The notes under the pieces were generated by a model. The model did no database searches and was not told the origin of the DNA. It was given only the letters and a program-made list of their open reading frames with translations. Shown one piece after another: positions 9,903 through 19,075 of a stretch of DNA of 64,000 nt (the stretch's first letter is position 1; the number at the start of each line of letters is the position of its first letter). A program made the translations under genes and the position numbers. This stretch comes from Methylogaea oryzae. GTDB lineage: Bacteria; Pseudomonadota; Gammaproteobacteria; Methylococcales; Methylococcaceae. The stretch is taken from contig NZ_AP019782.1 in assembly GCF_019669985.1 (NCBI RefSeq), forward strand, positions 736,501 to 800,500. Direction: 5' to 3'.

Positions 9903-10742
9903 ATGAGCTTTATCGGCGAGCAAATCGTGCCCGGCATAGTCGTTGACCCGATTGTCAAGGCTTGGCGTATTCAATTCAAGATTGGAATAGCGCCGGGGGA
10001 AAATGTTTTACGGAAATTCAATGCTCCGGAGGAATATTTCGCCGTCGCCGAAGAGGTTCCCATCGACGCGCTTATGGCAGCGGACGACAAGGACGGTTTT
10101 GTTTTGGCATTCATGCCGTCCGGCCAGATCGACGGCTATCAGCGCATCAATCAGTTGCAGGAATGGGTGGCGTCCGACGGTGTGCCGGTGGAATTGATGC
10201 TGCAAAGCGATCGCGTGTTGTGGACGCCGCGGCGGGCTTTTGTTCTGGGCGCCGCGGATCGAGGCGACGACTTGGTTAACTCCCTGGTGACCTTCACTTT
10301 TTTCGAGTCGCGTTTAAGCCGCTTGGAGGAAGAAGTATTCGCACTGCTCGGGAAAGTGTCGCACGACAGTCATTTGACGCATCAAGTCGGTCGACGGGAT
10401 TTGCGCAGATGGTCGGATGTCAACGACATTACTCGCCGGTTATGGTCGTTCCGCGCTTGTTTCGCCGCTATCGAGCCCCGTTTGGAAAAAGCGCCATTAT
10501 CCCTGAGCGGGCAAGCCAGGCGCTTGTATTCGGAACTGTTTGTGATCGGCGAATTGGCGGATCGCTGCGAGGCGTTGGACGGCCAGTTGGAGGTCCTCGA
10601 GGATTTATACGAATCCGCCAACGACCGGCTTTCCGAGTTCAGCTATTTTTCTAAAGAATACCTGCTGGAAGCGATTATCATCGGCGTATTGGCCGTGGAT
10701 TTGGCGCTCACCATAATCGACTTGTTCGTTATCGGGCACTAA
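9903..10742 (+). CDS. Unknown membrane-anchored protein, tentatively RMD1/DUF155-like
   Basis: Protein of 279 residues with a mostly hydrophilic body and one C-terminal hydrophobic helix (about 253-275), so probably tail-anchored in the inner membrane. The middle (VNSLVTFTFFESRLSRLEEEV) and the end (LADRCEALDGQLEVLEDLYE, then a LEAIIIGVLAVDLAL helix) resemble the RMD1/Sif2 (DUF155) pattern, where a helical hairpin is followed by a terminal TM segment. That similarity is from memory and weak. It sits between speE and a sensor kinase gene with no room for a promoter, so it may be an accessory to the kinase or to polyamine sensing. Confidence 0.6.
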   Translation: MSFIGEQIVPGIVVDPIVKAWRIQFKIGIAPGENVLRKFNAPEEYFAVAEEVPIDALMAADDKDGFVLAFMPSGQIDGYQRINQLQEWVASDGVPVELMLQSDRVLWTPRRAFVLGAADRGDDLVNSLVTFTFFESRLSRLEEEVFALLGKVSHDSHLTHQVGRRDLRRWSDVNDITRRLWSFRACFAAIEPRLEKAPLSLSGQARRLYSELFVIGELADRCEALDGQLEVLEDLYESANDRLSEFSYFSKEYLLEAIIIGVLAVDLALTIIDLFVIGH

Positions 10743-10773
10743 ACAGTTCATTGATAGGTTTAAGCTGATTAAA

Positions 10774-12318
10774 TTGCGAAGCCGTACCCCCGTTGTTCTT
10801 ACCGTGGCGCTTTTTTGCGTCATATTGATCGTGGCGCTTTATACGCTCAGCCTGCTTAACCAGGAAAAACGATTGCTGGCGGAGAGGACGCGGGAGACGC
10901 AGAGTAAATCGCTGGCGGTGCTCGCCGCGCAGGTGGAGCGTGTGCTGGACGAGCGGATCGACAAGGCGTTGTCGGTTGTGTTCGTCCAAGGCCGCATTCG
11001 GAGCGGCGAATGGACGCTCGAGGCGACTTTCGAAGCGGCGCAAAAGGAAGTGCCCAGCGTCAGCCAACTGGTCGTTTTTAATCCGACGTTTGCTTCGTCG
11101 AACAGCGTGCCGCCGTCCGGGCGCGGCGAGCCAAACGGGCTGGTGATGCGGTTGGCGTCCGAGAAATTGGAGCTATTGAGCCACCGCTTAAGCGGCGGCG
11201 GCGATATGCCGCGCACCTTCATCGAGAAAGTCGACAACGGCTTCGCGTTGTTCGCATTCCAGCGGGAATCGTTGCCGGCGGCGCAGGCGCGTTGGGTGCT
11301 GATTCGTTTCGACTTGTCGGCGCTGCTCAGCGAGAGCGTGGTGCCGTTGATCGACGACGTCGCCAACAGTCTCGACGCCGATATCGAGTTGGACGACCCC
11401 GATACCTGGAATGCCGACGACGACGACGGGCCGGACTTTGTCGAATGGCCGTTGCGGCATGTGTTGGGCGGATGGATGCTGGGCCTCACGCCTAGGCAGA
11501 ACAACGATACCGGCTGGGCGCCCCGGTATGGGGCCTCTACCGTTGGGGTGGCCGTCGCGGTGCTGCTGACGTTGATGCTTGCGATTTATTTCACCTGGAG
11601 GGAGCTGCGGCAGGAGCAAGCGGTGGTGGACTTGAGGAAGCAGTTCGTGGCGAATGTGACCCACGAATTGAAGACGCCGTTGGCCTTGATTCGGATGTAC
11701 GCCGAAACGCTCTACTTGGATCGCGTGCGAGAGCCGGAGCGGACCCGCCAGTATTTGCAGGTGATCGTTCGGGAGTCCGAACGGCTCACGGAAATGATCA
11801 CCCGCGTGCTCGATTTCACCAGCCACAACCGCGGCGGTTACGTTTATCACCTCAACGATGTCGATCTTGCGGAAACGGTAGAGGGCATTTTGGCGTCCTA
11901 CGGCTTTCGGGTCGAAGACGCCGGGCTTAAGTTGATCGTGGATATCGCCGACGAAGTGCCGCTGGTGAATCACGACCGTCACGGGATTATGCAGGTGCTG
12001 ATCAATTTGTTGGACAACGCCATCAAGTACGCGGCTTCCGGAGGAAAAATCACCGTGCGTTTAAGCAGCGACGCCCGCTGGGTTTCCCTGGCCGTCATCG
12101 ATTCCGGGCCGGGTATTCCGGCCTCCGAAGTGGAAAGGCTGCGTCGTCCGTTCGAGCGGGGACACACGGCGAAAGCCAACGGCGGCGCCGGCTTGGGCTT
12201 GGCCTTGGTGGAACAAGTGGTTTGCGCCCACGGTGGGCGCTTGGACATTGAACCGGTGAGTGCCGGCGGCGGCTTGAGCGTGATCGCTCGATTTCCGCTG
12301 TCGGTTTCGCGTGGCTAA
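10774..12318 (+). CDS. Membrane sensor histidine kinase (OmpR-type partner)
   Basis: Kinase of 514 residues starting at TTG (no ATG nearby). TM helices near 8-28 and 252-272 enclose a periplasmic region of about 220 residues with an acidic patch (NADDDDGPDFVEW). There is no obvious HAMP domain; the H-box FVANVTHELKTPLALIRMYA follows the second TM helix closely, then N-box LINLLDNAIKYA and G-boxes IDSGPGIP and GAGLGLALV. The response regulator gene follows with no gap, starting right after the stop codon. Co-orientation with speD and speE suggests a shared transcript; the signal could be polyamine-related, which is inference. Confidence 0.9.
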   Translation: MRSRTPVVLTVALFCVILIVALYTLSLLNQEKRLLAERTRETQSKSLAVLAAQVERVLDERIDKALSVVFVQGRIRSGEWTLEATFEAAQKEVPSVSQLVVFNPTFASSNSVPPSGRGEPNGLVMRLASEKLELLSHRLSGGGDMPRTFIEKVDNGFALFAFQRESLPAAQARWVLIRFDLSALLSESVVPLIDDVANSLDADIELDDPDTWNADDDDGPDFVEWPLRHVLGGWMLGLTPRQNNDTGWAPRYGASTVGVAVAVLLTLMLAIYFTWRELRQEQAVVDLRKQFVANVTHELKTPLALIRMYAETLYLDRVREPERTRQYLQVIVRESERLTEMITRVLDFTSHNRGGYVYHLNDVDLAETVEGILASYGFRVEDAGLKLIVDIADEVPLVNHDRHGIMQVLINLLDNAIKYAASGGKITVRLSSDARWVSLAVIDSGPGIPASEVERLRRPFERGHTAKANGGAGLGLALVEQVVCAHGGRLDIEPVSAGGGLSVIARFPLSVSRG

Positions 12319-13029
12319 TTGAATAGGTCGATATCAGTGGCGTCTTTGATTTTAGTGGTGGAAGACGATCCGGCCATGTTGGCCGGACTGTGCGATAACC
12401 TCGATATCGAGGGGTATCGGTTCCATGCCGCCGGCGACGGGAAAACGGCTCGCGCGTTGTTCGAAAGCGAGATACCGGACTTGGTCATCCTGGACCGCAT
12501 GTTGCCGGACGTGGACGGGGCTGCGTTGTGCCGCGAGTTTCGACGCAAGAGCGAGAGCCTGCCCATCATCATGCTGACCGCGCGAGGCGAGGAAATGGAT
12601 CGCGTGCTGGGTTTCGAAATGGGCGCCGACGATTATGTGGTTAAGCCCTTCAGTATCCTGGAGCTGTTGGCGCGGGTGAGGGTGCACCTGAAACATCGGG
12701 CGCTGGGCCGGCCGGGCGACGTAACGACGCAGCGGGTCGGCGCGGCCGAAGTCGATTTCGGCACGCATCGGGTCTTGCGCGAGGGCGTTCCTTTGGACAT
12801 CAGCGCCAAGGAACTCGACTTGTTGCGTTACCTGGTTGAGCGCCGCGGGCAGGTGGTGTCGCGCGACCGCTTGCTGTCGGACGTTTGGGGCTATCGCTCG
12901 GATGTCTCCACGCGCACGGTAGACACTTTCGTGGCGCGGTTACGAAAAAAGATCGAGGCGGATCCGTCCCATCCGGCGGTGCTGCTCACGATCCATGGAT
13001 TGGGCTACAAAATCGTCAGCGATATCTAG
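12319..13029 (+). CDS. OmpR/PhoB-family response regulator
   Basis: DNA-binding regulator of 236 residues with an N-terminal receiver (acidic pocket VVEDDPAM, phospho-acceptor Asp in VILDRMLPD, conserved Lys in VVKPF) and a C-terminal winged helix (ISAKELDLLRYLVERRGQVV, SRDRLLSDVWGY, TVDTFVARLRKKIE). The start is a TTG immediately after the kinase stop; a GTG six codons later is an equally good candidate. It is partner to the kinase just upstream, and the porin gene begins four bases after it, which makes the porin a likely regulatory target or effector. Confidence 0.93.
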   Translation: MNRSISVASLILVVEDDPAMLAGLCDNLDIEGYRFHAAGDGKTARALFESEIPDLVILDRMLPDVDGAALCREFRRKSESLPIIMLTARGEEMDRVLGFEMGADDYVVKPFSILELLARVRVHLKHRALGRPGDVTTQRVGAAEVDFGTHRVLREGVPLDISAKELDLLRYLVERRGQVVSRDRLLSDVWGYRSDVSTRTVDTFVARLRKKIEADPSHPAVLLTIHGLGYKIVSDI

Positions 13030-13033
13030 GTCG

Positions 13034-14515
13034 ATGTCGCCAAAAGCGTCGGTTCTTCGCGCTTGCCTGTCGAAATCCTTGGCGGCGCTGCTGTTTCTAG
13101 CGGCCGTGTTGGCGGCGTGCGCCGCCGAGACGGCTGTCGCGGCCGCCGCGCCAAGCGCCCAATCGTCCGCCAAGCCGGCGGCGCCGCAGGGGCAGGATGA
13201 CGACGAGGACGACGACGAAGAGGACGACGACGAAAGCGAAGGCCCCGACGATGCGCCCGGCACCAAAGCGCCGGCGCCGGGCGAGGGTGGCGCCATGCCG
13301 CTTCAGCCGTCGGCGCAGCCGCCCGCCGAGTCCGTGCCGGTGATACCGGCGCGGCGTTTCGCGGAAATCGAGCGCGCCGAAGGCGAGGGCGAGGAGCGCG
13401 GGCCGGGCTTGCTGCAGAAATGGCTGGACGTTCCCGACGGCATGCGCGTCGAAGGCTGGATCGAGGCGGGCGGCGACTGGGTCGCTCACAATGCCAAGAA
13501 TCGGCCCAATTTCGGCGTTAACGACGGCAATCCCGCCCAAACCGTGGCGCTCAATCAGGCTTATTTGATCGTCGAGAAACCTTTAACGGATGGGACGGAC
13601 TGGAGTTGGGGATTCCGCTTCGATAATCTGTTCGGCGTCGACGCGGATGTTTTCCGGCCGGAAGGTTTATTGGACAATTCCGTTAGTTGGGGCAAGCCGA
13701 GCTGGCTGCCGGTGCAGTTCTACGGCGAAATGCGCGCGCCGTTGGGCGAGGGCGCTTTCGACGTAAAGGCGGGAACGTTCTACGCCCTACAGGGATACGA
13801 GGAAGGCATGGCGCCTTATCGCCCGCTTTACTCGACCAGCTATCTCTATAACTTCGCCCGGCCGGCGACTTATACCGGCGTTATGACGACCTGGCGGCCC
13901 AATAAGCAATGGGAGATTTATAACGGCTTCATCAACTCGCCGGATCATTGGTTGCAGGGCGGTTGGCATAGTAACTACGCCGGCGGTTTTTCGTTCGATT
14001 CCGAGGACGAGAAAACCGAGGTATCCGTTACTTTCACGGCGGGGCCGAGTACTTCGCGGCAATTCATCTTCGACGGGGCGGGCGTTTTTGGCGCGCCTCC
14101 CGATCGTTTGGCCAATACTTGGCTGGTGTCGGAAGTGTTGACCCATGAGTTAAGCGATTCGCTGTCGATTTCCCTGGAATTGCTGCAGGGCGTTTCCTCG
14201 GGAACGCGCGACGCCGCCGGGGCGGGTTCGTCGGCTTCCCATTGGTCGGGGCAGGGCGGCTGGCTAAGTTACGATATCGGCGACGATTGGGCGGTGATTG
14301 TCCGCGCCGACCGTTTGCACGACCCGGCCGGGTCCAGGACGGGATTTAAGGGCGATTTTTACGAGGCCACGCTGGGTTTGCGTTACGAGCCCACGGAATG
14401 GTTGATGGTGCGTCCGGAAATCCGCCAGGATGTTGCCTCAGGCGCTCGTCCCTATAGCGACGGCACCAAGGGAAGCCAGTCTAGCGTAGGCCTGGACGTG
14501 ATGATCCGGTTCTAA
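13034..14515 (+). CDS. Outer-membrane beta-barrel porin with acidic N-terminal linker
   Basis: Predicted 493 residues from the ATG four bases after the regulator stop. The N-terminus is hydrophobic (about 14-29) with either a lipobox-like LAAC or a signal peptidase I site at AVAAAAP. Residues 55-69 are almost all Asp/Glu (a DDDEDDDEEDDDESE run), followed by a Pro-rich stretch, then from about residue 140 a barrel-like domain (GWIEAGGDWVAHN, LNQAYLIVEKPL, WSWGFRFDNLFG) ending SSVGLDVMIRF. The barrel resembles the BBP2/OmpL-like putative porin family. The acidic linker would lie in the periplasm and may bind cations or polyamines; the latter is suggested only by the speDE neighbourhood. Confidence 0.7.
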   Translation: MSPKASVLRACLSKSLAALLFLAAVLAACAAETAVAAAAPSAQSSAKPAAPQGQDDDEDDDEEDDDESEGPDDAPGTKAPAPGEGGAMPLQPSAQPPAESVPVIPARRFAEIERAEGEGEERGPGLLQKWLDVPDGMRVEGWIEAGGDWVAHNAKNRPNFGVNDGNPAQTVALNQAYLIVEKPLTDGTDWSWGFRFDNLFGVDADVFRPEGLLDNSVSWGKPSWLPVQFYGEMRAPLGEGAFDVKAGTFYALQGYEEGMAPYRPLYSTSYLYNFARPATYTGVMTTWRPNKQWEIYNGFINSPDHWLQGGWHSNYAGGFSFDSEDEKTEVSVTFTAGPSTSRQFIFDGAGVFGAPPDRLANTWLVSEVLTHELSDSLSISLELLQGVSSGTRDAAGAGSSASHWSGQGGWLSYDIGDDWAVIVRADRLHDPAGSRTGFKGDFYEATLGLRYEPTEWLMVRPEIRQDVASGARPYSDGTKGSQSSVGLDVMIRF

Positions 14516-14593
14516 TTGGGACGCCGGGTTTTTTTCCGCAATCGGCGGGAAAAGCCGGGCTGAGCCGGGGAGCCGGCGCCAGGCTTGCGAGGT

Positions 14594-15517
14594 TTAGCGG
14601 CCGCCGTGAGGCGGCTTGTACAACTCCGTCAAATCGCGTTTTTCCTTGCTTTTGAGCGGATCTTCCGGCGGCGCGTTAAGTTTCAAGCCTTCGCAGGCGT
14701 CAATTTGGTCGTTATAGGCGATGGCTTTGGATTCGTACAACGCTTCCAAAATCTTTCCCAATTGCTGTTTGGATACGTTATCGCCCGGCGGCATGACGGT
14801 GAGGCAGCGTATGCTCGGGTTATAGGTCAGCCTGCCGCCCACTTTCTTTTCCAGCGTGGTTTGCAGCGTGGAGATGAAAATCTCCGTCGCCCTATGAGAC
14901 ACGTGCAGGGTGACGTAAGGACACTGGCGGGTGCCTCTTTCGAGATTGAGTTCCACCGTATTAACCAGCAGCGGGCCTCGCGCCAGGCGCACATTGGGAT
15001 TGAATTTGAAGTAAGGCGCCTGGAAAGTGTAGTTTTCCATGGCCAGCGCTTTGGGATTCGTCCAGATCTTCGCAAGGTCGCGCTTGACCGTGTCCAGCGA
15101 TCTAGGAGGCGGCGTCACGCCGAGTTTATCGGAGGCGATGACGACGTCGTTGAATATGATGGCTTGCATTTTGTAAAGAACGCCGAAAAGCCGAACCATG
15201 ACGGTGTGGGTAATTGTGCCGGCGAGGGGCGATATAAGTATTCTGCGAGTATCCGCGTTGAATGTGATTTCGCAGTTTTTATAGCTGGCAGATAAGGCCT
15301 TGTATAAGTTTGCGATGAATAAATCGGTGGTTTCGTTAATGATGCGGATACTGACGGACTTCGGCATTTGCGTGCCGTCGTCGCCTTGATGGAAATTGGT
15401 TAATCGGATTTCGTCGATGAGCGCGACCGTGTCCGGGTCGTTGTTATCGTCTTCGCCGCAAAAATGCACGGTATGGGCTAAAAAACTTCCTTCCGTTAGC
15501 GTTTTTGGAGTTCTCAT
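14594..15517 (-). CDS. Unknown cytoplasmic protein with two copies of one domain
   Basis: Protein of 307 residues without signal peptide or TM helix. Two halves align: about 33-125 (DEIRLTNF, SVSIRIINETTDLFIANLYK, ALSASYKNCEITFNADTRRI, FGVLYKMQAIIFND) and about 186-275 (NTVELNLERG, VTLHVSHRATEIFISTLQTT, LEKKVGGRLTYNPSIRCL, LEALYESKAIAYND). The shared pattern is strand, then helix with an F-I/T-L repeat, then strand, then a closing helix that ends A-I-x-x-N-D. I do not recognise the family. It is the only minus-strand gene between the plus-strand operon and the RND pump gene, and looks less GC-rich than the pump gene downstream. Confidence 0.65.
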   Translation of the reverse strand: MRTPKTLTEGSFLAHTVHFCGEDDNNDPDTVALIDEIRLTNFHQGDDGTQMPKSVSIRIINETTDLFIANLYKALSASYKNCEITFNADTRRILISPLAGTITHTVMVRLFGVLYKMQAIIFNDVVIASDKLGVTPPPRSLDTVKRDLAKIWTNPKALAMENYTFQAPYFKFNPNVRLARGPLLVNTVELNLERGTRQCPYVTLHVSHRATEIFISTLQTTLEKKVGGRLTYNPSIRCLTVMPPGDNVSKQQLGKILEALYESKAIAYNDQIDACEGLKLNAPPEDPLKSKEKRDLTELYKPPHGGR

Positions 15518-15638
15518 GAGTATAAGCTTGCCGTGTTCGTATTAGTTTATTTTCATACAGACGTCATGGCGGGGTCAAATCGCCGGGATGGCCGTAAATC
15601 GGGTTTCGCGGCGTCCGCGCTGCGGCAGCGGGGCGGGG

Positions 15639-18600
15639 CTACGGCGTTTTCGCGGCGTCAAACCGTCCGAAGCGCAGCAACATTGCCGGTAAAAGTAGCA
15701 AATTCAGTGTCGTGGAGGAAAATAATCCGCCGACGATGATGGCGGCCATGGGGCCCATGATCTCCCGGCCCGGATTGTCGCTGTTGACGGCGATGGGCAG
15801 CATGGCCAGGGCCGTCACCAGGGCCGTCATCAGGATTGACGGCAAGCGTTCCTGGGCGCCCTGGATGGCGGTGTCGAGGTTCCAGGGCTTGCCCTCCGCT
15901 TCCACCAATTGGCGGTAATGGGAGATAAGCATGATGGCGTTGCGCACGGTGATGCCGAACAGCGTGACGAAGCCCACCATGGAGCCCACGGAAATGATGC
16001 CGCCGGTCAACAAGGCGGCGATCACGCCGCCCACCAGGGAGAACGGCAGGTTGGCCAAGGTCAGCAGGGTGTGGCGCAGGTCGCCGATGGCGATGTAGAC
16101 CAGGATCAGCACGCCGGCCAGGGCCAGCAGGGCGTGCAGGATCAGCTCGTTGCGGGCTTTGGCCTGTTCGATGGCGGCGCCCGTCACTTCGGGGTACATG
16201 TCCGCGGGAAAAGCGATGTCGGCCAGCAGCTTGCTTTTCAATTCGGTCACGAACGACACCAAGTCGCGCCCCGCCACGTTGCCGGTGATGCTTTGGACCC
16301 GGCGCGACCCGCGGTGCAGCACGTTGTAGCGGCCTTCCCCCGCGCGGATGTCGGCCACTTGGCTCAAGGCGACGATTTCCCCTTCCGCCGAGCGCAAGGG
16401 CAGCTGTTCCAGGTCGTCCGGGTCTTGCCGCCAGTCGCGCGGCAGGATCACCGCCACGTCGAAGATGCGGTTGCCTTCGTAGCGCTTGCCGACGATTTTC
16501 CCTTCGTAGGCGGCCTGGACCGCGTCCAGCACTTGCGCTGGCTTGAGGCCGTAGGACGCGAGGCTATCCAAGCGCAGGCGGATATCCACCGTGGCGGTGC
16601 CGGGAGGCGAGCGCAGCTGCACGTCGGTGGCGCCGGGGATGGCGCGCATCAGGTCGGCCACTTGCTGGGCCTTGGCGTCCAGTTCGTCCAGGTCGCTGCC
16701 GTAGACATTCACCACCACCGGCGCGGTGTAGCCGGAAATGGTTTCGTCCACCCGTTCGGTGAGGAAGGTGTTGGCCTCGAACAGCAGGCCGGGAAAACGC
16801 TTGAGAGTGGCGCGCAGGGCGTCGAGGATGGTCTGCTGCGCTTCGCCCGAGGCCGGCTCCAGCCGCACTTCGTATTCGCTGTAATGGCTGCCGTAGGTGT
16901 CGGCGCCCCGCTCGGCGCGGCCGGCCCATTGGGAGGCGGACTGCACGCCGGGGATTTTCAGAAATTCTTCCACCAGCCGGCCGCCGGAGCGCAGGGATTC
17001 TTCCAGGGACGTGCCGGACAGGCCGCTGGTGTGGACGATGTAATGGCCTTCGCGCAGCTGCGGCAGGAACTCGCCGCCGAGGAAGGGCAAGGCCGCCAGT
17101 CCCAGGCCGCATACCGCCAGGCTGGCGGTGACGGCGGCGCGCGGCCGGCCGGCGACGGTTTCCAGCAGGCGGCGATAGCGCGGCTGCAGCCAGCGGATCA
17201 GAGGTGGTTCGCCGTGGGCGGTTTCGAAGCGTTCCAGCAGCAGGTAGCACAGGGCCGGCGTGACGGTGAGGGCGACCCCCAGGGACATGAGGATCGCCAG
17301 GATGTAGGAAAAGCCCAGCGGCGCGAACAGCCGGCCGGCCACGCCGGTGAGCATCAGCAGCGGCGCGAACACCAGGGCGACGATGAAGCTGGCGTAGACC
17401 ACCGAGCCGCGCACTTCCATGGAGGCGGAGAACACCACCTCGGCGGTGGAGCGGACAGGTTCCCCTCTCTCTTTGGGAGAGCGAAGCGAGGGCTGGGGTA
17501 GAGTGAGGGGGGGGAAATGGCCATGGCCTGGTTCGGGCTCCCCCTCACCCCAACCCTCTCCCGGGGGGAGAGAGGGCCGGACAGCGGAGGGGGTTGCGGC
17601 GGCGCGGCGGTTCTCCCGCAGCCGGCGGAAAATGTTCTCGGTGTCGATGATGGCGTCGTCCACCACTTCCCCCAAGGCGATGGCGAGTCCGCCCAGCACC
17701 ATGATGTTGAGGTTGATGCCCAGCTCCAGCAGGACGATTACGGCGGCCAGGAGGGACAGCGGGATCGCCAGGGCCGAAATGAAGGCGGTGCGGAAGTTGA
17801 ACAGAAAGCCGTACAGCACCGCCACCACGAACAGGCCGCCGGCCAGGAGGTGGCCGCCCAGGTTGCGGATGGCGGTTTCGATGTAGTCGGCCGGGCGGAA
17901 CAGATGGGGGTGGAAGTCGATGTCTTGCTTGGCGAACAGCGTTTCCATGTCCGCCAGCGCCGCTTCCACGGCGCGGGACACGGTGAGCGTGTTGGCGCCG
18001 TATTGGCCGATCACCATCATGACGATGCCGGTTTTGCCTTTGATGGCGGCGGCGCTGATGGGCGGCACGGCGCCTTCGGCCACCGTCGCCACATCGCCCA
18101 GGGTGACGTTGACGCCGTTCTCGCGCGCCACCACCACCTGGGCCAGGGCTGTGGGGTCGGCCGGTTGTCCCGACACTTGCAGGGTGAACCGTTGATTGGC
18201 GTTTTCGACGAATCCCGCGCCTTGCACGCCGGTGGCCTGTTTCGCGGCCAGGATCACCGTTTCCAAGTCCAGCCCGTAGCGGCGCAGCTTGTCCGGCTGA
18301 ACCTGCACTTGCAGTTGCCGCACGTCGCCGCCGAACACGTTGACGTCGGCCACGCCGGGCACGGCCAGCAGGCGCGGCACCAGGGTCCAGTCCGCCAGGG
18401 TGCGCAGCTCCATCAGGCTGCGGCTGGACGAGGTCAGGCCCAGGGTCAGCACCGTGGCGGAGGACGAGGCCAAGGGCACCAGCACCGGCGGCCCTGTGCC
18501 GTCGGGCAGGGCGCCGGCCAGCAGGCGCGACAGGCGTTCGGTGACCATTTGCCGGTCCAGGTAGACGTCGCTGCCGTCGTCGAAAATTACGGTGACGATG

Positions 18601-18872
18601 GACAGGCCCTGGATCGATTCGGAACGGATCAGTTGCAGTCCCACCAAGCCCGACAGGGTCATTTCGATCTGCTGGGTAACGAGGATTTCCACCTGCTCGG
18701 CGGAGAGGCCCGGCGCCTCGGTCTGCACGATCACCTGTTTTGGGGCGAACTCGGGGAAGATGTCCAGGCCGGCGCCGTTCAGGCGCAGGGCGCCGTAGGC
18801 CAGCAGCAGCGCCGATAGGGCGACGACCACGCCGCGAAAGCGCACGGCGAAACGGACGATGGCCGACAGCAT
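15639..18872 (-). CDS. CzcA/CusA-type (HME-RND) efflux pump, inner-membrane subunit
   Basis: Proton-driven trimeric exporter of 1077 residues with the RND layout: TM1, large periplasmic loop, TM2-6, TM7, second loop, TM8-12. The TM4 signature GEVVDDAIIDTENIFRRLRE, with its acidic pair, is that of heavy-metal-type RND proteins. Substrate is unknown. No adaptor or outer-membrane channel gene lies beside it; an adaptor gene is found about 18 kb upstream in the same orientation, beyond the cellulose cluster. Oddity: after LRENRR the protein carries about 40-50 extra residues (about 425-472, including LPPGEGWGEGEPEP and LRSPKERGEP) encoded by a palindromic repeat, with the frame kept. Confidence 0.92.
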   Translation of the reverse strand: MLSAIVRFAVRFRGVVVALSALLLAYGALRLNGAGLDIFPEFAPKQVIVQTEAPGLSAEQVEILVTQQIEMTLSGLVGLQLIRSESIQGLSIVTVIFDDGSDVYLDRQMVTERLSRLLAGALPDGTGPPVLVPLASSSATVLTLGLTSSSRSLMELRTLADWTLVPRLLAVPGVADVNVFGGDVRQLQVQVQPDKLRRYGLDLETVILAAKQATGVQGAGFVENANQRFTLQVSGQPADPTALAQVVVARENGVNVTLGDVATVAEGAVPPISAAAIKGKTGIVMMVIGQYGANTLTVSRAVEAALADMETLFAKQDIDFHPHLFRPADYIETAIRNLGGHLLAGGLFVVAVLYGFLFNFRTAFISALAIPLSLLAAVIVLLELGINLNIMVLGGLAIALGEVVDDAIIDTENIFRRLRENRRAAATPSAVRPSLPPGEGWGEGEPEPGHGHFPPLTLPQPSLRSPKERGEPVRSTAEVVFSASMEVRGSVVYASFIVALVFAPLLMLTGVAGRLFAPLGFSYILAILMSLGVALTVTPALCYLLLERFETAHGEPPLIRWLQPRYRRLLETVAGRPRAAVTASLAVCGLGLAALPFLGGEFLPQLREGHYIVHTSGLSGTSLEESLRSGGRLVEEFLKIPGVQSASQWAGRAERGADTYGSHYSEYEVRLEPASGEAQQTILDALRATLKRFPGLLFEANTFLTERVDETISGYTAPVVVNVYGSDLDELDAKAQQVADLMRAIPGATDVQLRSPPGTATVDIRLRLDSLASYGLKPAQVLDAVQAAYEGKIVGKRYEGNRIFDVAVILPRDWRQDPDDLEQLPLRSAEGEIVALSQVADIRAGEGRYNVLHRGSRRVQSITGNVAGRDLVSFVTELKSKLLADIAFPADMYPEVTGAAIEQAKARNELILHALLALAGVLILVYIAIGDLRHTLLTLANLPFSLVGGVIAALLTGGIISVGSMVGFVTLFGITVRNAIMLISHYRQLVEAEGKPWNLDTAIQGAQERLPSILMTALVTALAMLPIAVNSDNPGREIMGPMAAIIVGGLFSSTTLNLLLLPAMLLRFGRFDAAKTP
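17462..17577. repeat. Interspersed palindromic repeat inserted in frame in the RND gene
   Basis: Two arms (about 17462-17513 and 17540-17577) form a long imperfect inverted repeat. The left arm contains CCCCTCTCTC, GGGAGAG and GGGCTGGGGT; the right arm contains CCCCTCACCCCAACCCTCTC and GGGAGAGAGGG. This is the kind of GC-rich, dispersed extragenic palindrome (CCCTCACCCCAACCCTCTC core) common in gamma- and betaproteobacterial genomes. Here it lies inside a gene. It is translated in frame and falls in a predicted cytoplasmic loop after TM4 and before TM5, a place that can tolerate extra residues. No second copy was seen in the window. Confidence 0.8.
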
Positions 18873-19075
18873 CAGCCCAGCCTGGTCGCGCTTAGTCCGG
18901 CTGTGCCGGGCCGGGCGGAGAAAGAGGGGGAAGACGGGCGGCGAAGAAAGGACATCGTGGGCGACGGTTCGGCATGGCGGCTGGGGACACCATTATCGCC
19001 GGTAAGCGCGCTTTCGTCGCCGGAACCTGCGTTCCGGCGGTTGGGCACGCTTTGGCCGTCAGGCGCGCGCGGCGG

